Below are positions 60,555-64,000 of a stretch of DNA of 64,000 nucleotides, piece by piece. Every line of letters begins with the position of its first letter. The stretch's first letter is position 1. Both the position numbers and the translations under genes were made by a program. The notes beneath the pieces were generated by a model. That model was not told the origin of the DNA. It was given only the letters and a program-made list of their open reading frames with translations, and ran no database searches. Origin of the DNA: CAZTDD01 sp964612675 (lineage in GTDB: Bacteria; Hinthialibacterota; Hinthialibacteria; Hinthialibacterales; JAKPRU01); contig CAZTDD010000019.1 of assembly GCA_964612675.1 (NCBI GenBank), positions 6,265 to 70,264 of the forward strand, given 5' to 3'.

Positions 60555-61391
60555 TTGTCAACAGTCAACATGAAACAACTGTTGGAATCCGGGGTCCATT
60601 TCGGCCATCAGACGCGTCGATGGAACCCGAAAATGGCCAAATACATCTTTGGCCAGCGGAACGGCATCTACATTATCGACCTCAAAAAAACTGTCCGCCT
60701 TCTTAAGGAAGCATGCCGTTTCGTCCGAGACCTGGTAGCGGATGGCGGTGAGGTCCTCTTTGTCGGCACAAAGAAACAGGCCCAAGAGACAATTGTCGAG
60801 GAAGCAAGGCGGTGCGGCATGCCCTTTGTCAACCAGCGCTGGCTGGGCGGAATGCTCACCAACTATCAGACGATTCGTAAGAGTCTGGAACGGTTGGACG
60901 ATCTCAACCGGATGATCAGTGACGGCACACTCGAGCAATTGACTAAAAAGGAAGCCAGTCGACTTCGCAAGCAGAAAGACAAGCTGGAGAAGAATCTCGG
61001 CGGGATTCACAGAATGGAAGGTTTGCCCGGGGCGGTTTTTGTGACCGATACACGAAAAGAGAAGATCGCGGTTCTCGAAGCCAACAAACTCGGTATTCCA
61101 GTGATCGCTATTGTCGATACCAACTGCGATCCGGATCAAATCGACCACGTGATTCCCGGTAACGATGACGCGATCCGGGCTGTCAGACTAATGACATCCC
61201 GCATTGCGGATTCGGTGATCGAGGGGAAACAGATTGCTGCTGAAGGCGAGCTCGAGGAAGCCGCCCAGGAAACCGTCGAGCAAGAACCGGCAGCGGCCGC
61301 AACAACGGAAGCGGCTCCGGAAGAAAGCCCCTCTGAACCGGCACCCGCGGCAAGCGAACCGGAACAAGAGAGACCCGCGGCAGCCGAATAA
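60555..61391 (+). CDS. rpsB: 30S ribosomal protein S2
   Basis: Ribosomal protein S2 of the small subunit head, 278 residues from a TTG start. 'TVNMKQLLESGVHFGHQTRRWNPKMAKYIFGQRNGIYIIDL' is the S2 N-terminus, 'QRWLGGMLTNYQTI' and 'LPGAVFVTDTRKEKIAVLEANKLGIPVIAIVDTNCDPD' are the other hallmarks. The TTG at 60555 is chosen because GAGGAG lies 8 nt upstream and the product then matches the usual MAxVTMKxLL opening; the first ATG (60570) would cut into it. The last 50 residues form an acidic E/A/P-rich tail, longer than the norm. First gene of the rpsB-tsf-pyrH-frr cluster. Confidence 0.97.
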   Translation: MSTVNMKQLLESGVHFGHQTRRWNPKMAKYIFGQRNGIYIIDLKKTVRLLKEACRFVRDLVADGGEVLFVGTKKQAQETIVEEARRCGMPFVNQRWLGGMLTNYQTIRKSLERLDDLNRMISDGTLEQLTKKEASRLRKQKDKLEKNLGGIHRMEGLPGAVFVTDTRKEKIAVLEANKLGIPVIAIVDTNCDPDQIDHVIPGNDDAIRAVRLMTSRIADSVIEGKQIAAEGELEEAAQETVEQEPAAAATTEAAPEESPSEPAPAASEPEQERPAAAE

Positions 61392-61558
61392 GGGATTCTC
61401 GTTTCAATCGAAGCAGTCGGTCAACCGAGCGTAGTACAACAAAAAGTTGGTACTGAAAACGGCACGGATAAGAGGAACTTGTCGGTATCTGTCGGTCTCT
61501 TGCCGTGTCTTCCAGCGTATAAGACGTTCTCACGGATCATCGATAGAAGGAGCTAGGA

Positions 61559-62158
61559 ATGCAGATTTCCGCATCTCAGGTAAAAGAACTGCGAGAGAAA
61601 ACAGGGGCCGGAATGATGGATTGCAAGAAGGCCCTCATGGAATGTGACGGCGATGCCGAAAAGGCGATCAAGTATTTGCGCGAAAAAGGAATCGCGGACG
61701 CCGCGAAACGGGCGGGACGCGCAGCCAAAGAAGGAGTGGTCTATTCGTACATCCATCCTGGAAACCGTATTGGAGTCCTGGTTGAGGTGAATTGCGAAAC
61801 GGATTTTGTGGCACGAAACGAACAGTTTCAGCAATTCGCCAAGGACATCTCAATGCATATTGCGGCTTCGAGTCCGAGATACATCCAACGCGACGAAGTG
61901 CCCGAATCGGAAATCAACGCCGAACGCGAAGTCCTCGTCAATCAGGCCAAAGAGTCCGGGAAACCCGAGAAGGTGATCGATAAAATCGTCGAAGGACGGC
62001 TGGACAAATTCTTCGGGCAAATCTGCTTGTTGGAACAGCCGTTTATCAAAGACCCCAATCTCTCAGTCGAAGATCTACTGAAAGAGACGATCGGGAAAAT
62101 CGGCGAAAACATCGTGATTCGGCGTTTCGCCAGGTATCAACTGGGTGAAGAAGCGTAA
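61559..62158 (+). CDS. tsf: Elongation factor Ts
   Basis: Guanine-nucleotide exchange factor for EF-Tu, 199 residues, the short form of the protein. 'QVKELREKTGAGMMDCKKALMECDGDAEKAIKYLREKGI' is the UBA-like N-terminal domain with the TGAGMMDCKKAL motif; 'VLVEVNCETDFVARNEQF' holds the conserved D-F-V residues that enter EF-Tu. Only one core subdomain-sized region follows and it ends 'IVIRRFARYQLGEEA', as in other short EF-Ts. GAAGGAG precedes the ATG. It lies 167 nt after rpsB in the usual order. Confidence 0.97.
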   Translation: MQISASQVKELREKTGAGMMDCKKALMECDGDAEKAIKYLREKGIADAAKRAGRAAKEGVVYSYIHPGNRIGVLVEVNCETDFVARNEQFQQFAKDISMHIAASSPRYIQRDEVPESEINAEREVLVNQAKESGKPEKVIDKIVEGRLDKFFGQICLLEQPFIKDPNLSVEDLLKETIGKIGENIVIRRFARYQLGEEA

Positions 62159-62198
62159 TCCGTAGAGCCGTAGATTCGTTTTGCAGGGAAGATACAAC

Positions 62199-62918
62199 AT
62201 GTCCGATCCTCCGCCTCGACGCGTCGTATTGAAACTGTCGGGGGAAGCACTCGCAGGCCCCAACAGACGGGATATCCACTTTCCGACCCTTGAGGACATT
62301 TCGCAGCAAGTTGTAGAGGCGGTCTCGACAGGTTTGCAGCTCGCGATCATCGTCGGGGGCGGCAACATCTGGCGAGGTGGAGCAAACGATGCGTCGTGGA
62401 TCGATCGTTCGACAGCCGACTACATGGGGATGTTGGCAACGGTGATCAACGCGCTCGCCCTGCAGGCGACGCTTGAACGACAGGGCTATCCAACGCGGGT
62501 CCTCTCCGCGATTGAAATGTCGGAATTGGCGGAAACATATATACGAAGGCGTGCGGTCCGCCATCTCGAAAAAGGACGCATAGTGATTCTCGCAGCGGGC
62601 ACGGGAAATCCCTATTTTACGACCGACACCGCAGCGGCGTTGCGGGCGGCGGAGATCGACGCGCAAATTGTGTATAAGGCAACCCGTGTCGACGGGGTTT
62701 ATGCGGCCGATCCCATCGAGTTTCCGGATGCCCAGCGATATGATCGGCTCACGTACGGCGAGGTCATCAACCAGGGACTGCGTGTCATGGATACCGCTGC
62801 GGTCGCACTCTGCCGCGAAAACAATCTGCCGATCGTCGTCTTCAACATGACTGAACCGGGAGCGATTACAAAAGCCCTCAAAGGCGAATTGATCGGGACC
62901 AGAGTAGAAGAAGGGTAA
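62199..62918 (+). CDS. pyrH: UMP kinase
   Basis: Bacterial-type UMP kinase of the amino-acid-kinase fold, 239 residues, making UDP from UMP and ATP. 'RRVVLKLSGEALAG' is the first phosphate loop, 'LAIIVGGGNIWRG' the second, 'DYMGMLATVINALALQ' the UMP-binding helix, and 'VILAAGTGNPYFTTDTAAALRAAEI' the GTP/ATP-phosphate loop; 'YAADPIEFPDAQRYDRLTYGEV' follows as in PyrH. The start at 62199 has AGGGAAG upstream; an ATG-like start 18 nt earlier is in frame but lacks a ribosome site. Confidence 0.97.
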   Translation: MSDPPPRRVVLKLSGEALAGPNRRDIHFPTLEDISQQVVEAVSTGLQLAIIVGGGNIWRGGANDASWIDRSTADYMGMLATVINALALQATLERQGYPTRVLSAIEMSELAETYIRRRAVRHLEKGRIVILAAGTGNPYFTTDTAAALRAAEIDAQIVYKATRVDGVYAADPIEFPDAQRYDRLTYGEVINQGLRVMDTAAVALCRENNLPIVVFNMTEPGAITKALKGELIGTRVEEG

Positions 62919-62959
62919 GGCTCTTCTTCTCTTTTGTGTCCGGATCACTGGAGGAGAGA

Positions 62960-63520
62960 ATGGTATCTGAAGAATTTCTCGACGAGATCGAACTTCGTAT
63001 GGACGAATCGGTCGAAGCGACCCGTCACGAGATGGCGAAGTTGCGGACCGGTCGGGCATCCGCAGCTCTGTTGGATGGTGTGATGGTTGAAGCGTATGGC
63101 ACAAAGACGCCGTTGCGGCAGCTTTCCAATGTGTCGGTGCCGGAGGCACGGTTGATTGTGGTACAACCGTACGACAAATCGATCATCGGTGACATCGAGC
63201 GGGCGCTCAACAAGGCGGACTTGGGGCTCACTCCCAACAACGACGGAAAGCTGATCCGCTTGTCCGTTCCCCCGCTGACGGAGGAGCGCCGCAAAGATCT
63301 TGTGAAGGTGGCGAAGAAACTGGGCGAGGATGGAAAGGTCCGCATTCGTGGAATCCGGCGCGATGCAAACGAAGAAATCAAGAAATCGGAAAAGAGCAGC
63401 GACATCACGGAAGACGAGTCGCATAAGATGCAGGACAAGGTCCAGGAATTGACCGATAAAAAAGTCGAAGAGATCGACAAAGCGTTGCAGGAGAAGGAAG
63501 AGGAAATCCTTAATTTCTAG
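62960..63520 (+). CDS. frr: Ribosome recycling factor
   Basis: Ribosome recycling factor, 186 residues, which with EF-G splits post-termination ribosomes. 'LRTGRASAALLDGVMVEAYGTKTPLRQLSNVSVPEARLIVVQPYD' and 'NNDGKLIRLSVPPLTEERRKDLVKVAKKLGEDGKVRIRGIRRDAN' are hallmark stretches. The three-helix bundle ends with a charged coiled coil. GGAGGAGAG lies directly upstream of the ATG at 62960. It closes the rpsB-tsf-pyrH-frr cluster. Confidence 0.97.
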   Translation: MVSEEFLDEIELRMDESVEATRHEMAKLRTGRASAALLDGVMVEAYGTKTPLRQLSNVSVPEARLIVVQPYDKSIIGDIERALNKADLGLTPNNDGKLIRLSVPPLTEERRKDLVKVAKKLGEDGKVRIRGIRRDANEEIKKSEKSSDITEDESHKMQDKVQELTDKKVEEIDKALQEKEEEILNF

Positions 63521-63691
63521 AGTCCAAATTCCTGGAGTACTATTCGCATGGATGTTTTGGACACGAGACCTTGAACGAGCGGGTGCATTGGTTTCGTAGT
63601 CTTTGAGGCTTTGCTGTAGAATGATAATCTAAGGCGCGCAAAAGAGGCGGCTACAGGTTACAGAGATAGCAGTGGACGACTCAGCCTTAAC

Positions 63692-63764
63692 GCCGGCGTA
63701 GCTCAGTTGGCAGAGCAAGTGATTTGTAATCACTGGGTCGGGGGTTCAAGTCCCTTCGCCGGCT
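63692..63764 (+). tRNA. tRNA-Thr (anticodon TGT)
   Basis: A 73-nt cloverleaf: acceptor GCCGGCG/CGCCGGC, D-arm GCTC/GAGC, anticodon stem AGTGA/TCACT with loop TTTGTAA (anticodon TGT, reading ACA), T-arm with GTTCAAG-type loop, discriminator base T. The 3' CCA is not encoded and must be added. Confidence 0.95.
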
Positions 63765-64000
63765 GGTTGAAAAGACTAGACTTACGATCATTCACTTCTT
63801 CACAACTCAAGCAAAAAGCTAGCAGGAAGCTAGCATTCTCAGCGACTATGTGACTCCCAGTCCCGGTCCTTTCCTCCCAAGCGAAATAGAGAAAACCGCC
63901 GCATCTCATCACCCACGACAAGCCAGTGAAGATAATGAACGTTAACCCAAATTCGTCATTAATTTGCGTAAACCATTGATTTTATTGAACAGAGGGTTCA
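63765..64000. other. Right-edge region with a partial MITE-like end
   Basis: No gene seen. TTAACCCAAATTCGTCATTA at 63942-63961 resembles the outer end of the repeat at 23643-23666 and may be the start of a further copy that continues past the edge or has decayed. Confidence 0.35.

Noticed and set aside
62046..63149. 367-codon minus-strand frame across tsf, pyrH and frr
   Set aside because: Antisense shadow of three certain housekeeping genes.

Overview
The window is a gene-dense, moderate-GC piece of a Gram-negative-type bacterial chromosome. The TolC/RND efflux machinery, Tat signals, Sec/lipoprotein signals and GspG-like pseudopilins imply two membranes. The set of secreted sulfatases, GH116, GH172 (DUF2961), CE15, PL10-like and heparinase-like enzymes, DUF4185, repeated adhesin-like domains, scattered single pseudopilin genes with a 'TPVSYM' motif and a lone BMC shell gene resembles uncultured PVC-like or Hydrogenedentota/Sumerlaeota-type polysaccharide degraders. 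That placement is an inference; no rRNA is present to fix it.

Layout. 0.1-2.3 kb: BMC shell protein, membrane-anchored lytic transglycosylase, P-loop kinase-like protein. 2.3-9.2 kb: PL10-like lyase, Tat sulfatase, Tat GH116 enzyme translationally overlapped with a COG0523/CobW-type metallochaperone GTPase. 9.26-11.32 kb: an ABC-type ATPase plus DUF4435/TOPRIM-like pair that looks like a PARIS (AriA/AriB) anti-phage system, closed by a perfect terminator. 11.4-21.4 kb: a 1214-residue secreted protein with four adhesin-like repeats (two share a 468-bp stretch of identical DNA), two pseudopilins, DUF4185, GH172 and a GNAT. 21.5-32.5 kb: DUF1848 protein, an unknown coiled-coil protein, CE15 esterase, two secreted nucleoside-hydrolase-like proteins, a second sulfatase and a clan-A-like glycosidase with a CBM9-like tail; dispersed hairpin and MITE-like repeats lie between them.

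32.8-39.1 kb: a three-gene RND efflux operon (TolC, adaptor, pump) with 4-bp overlaps; the adaptor carries an extra C-terminal domain. 39.3-46.7 kb: FkbM methyltransferase, a PAS-sigma54 activator, a large hybrid histidine kinase and an XRE-ImmA-like protein with a damaged zinc motif. 47.2-52.4 kb: SagB-type nitroreductase, sodium/solute symporter, heme-type chemoreceptor and bacteriohemerythrin.

52.9-55.4 kb is the second unusual locus: a membrane-anchored beta-helix protein and an XRE/LexA-fold regulator whose catalytic serine is replaced by alanine, divergent from two sigma70-type promoters (one exactly TTGACA-N17-TATAAT) that drive about 300 nt with no convincing ORF, ending in a strong intrinsic terminator: a candidate structured ncRNA. 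55.4-64 kb: heparinase II/III-like lyase, PhnP-like MBL hydrolase, ROK kinase, a third pseudopilin, then the housekeeping cluster rpsB-tsf-pyrH-frr and a tRNA-Thr(TGT).
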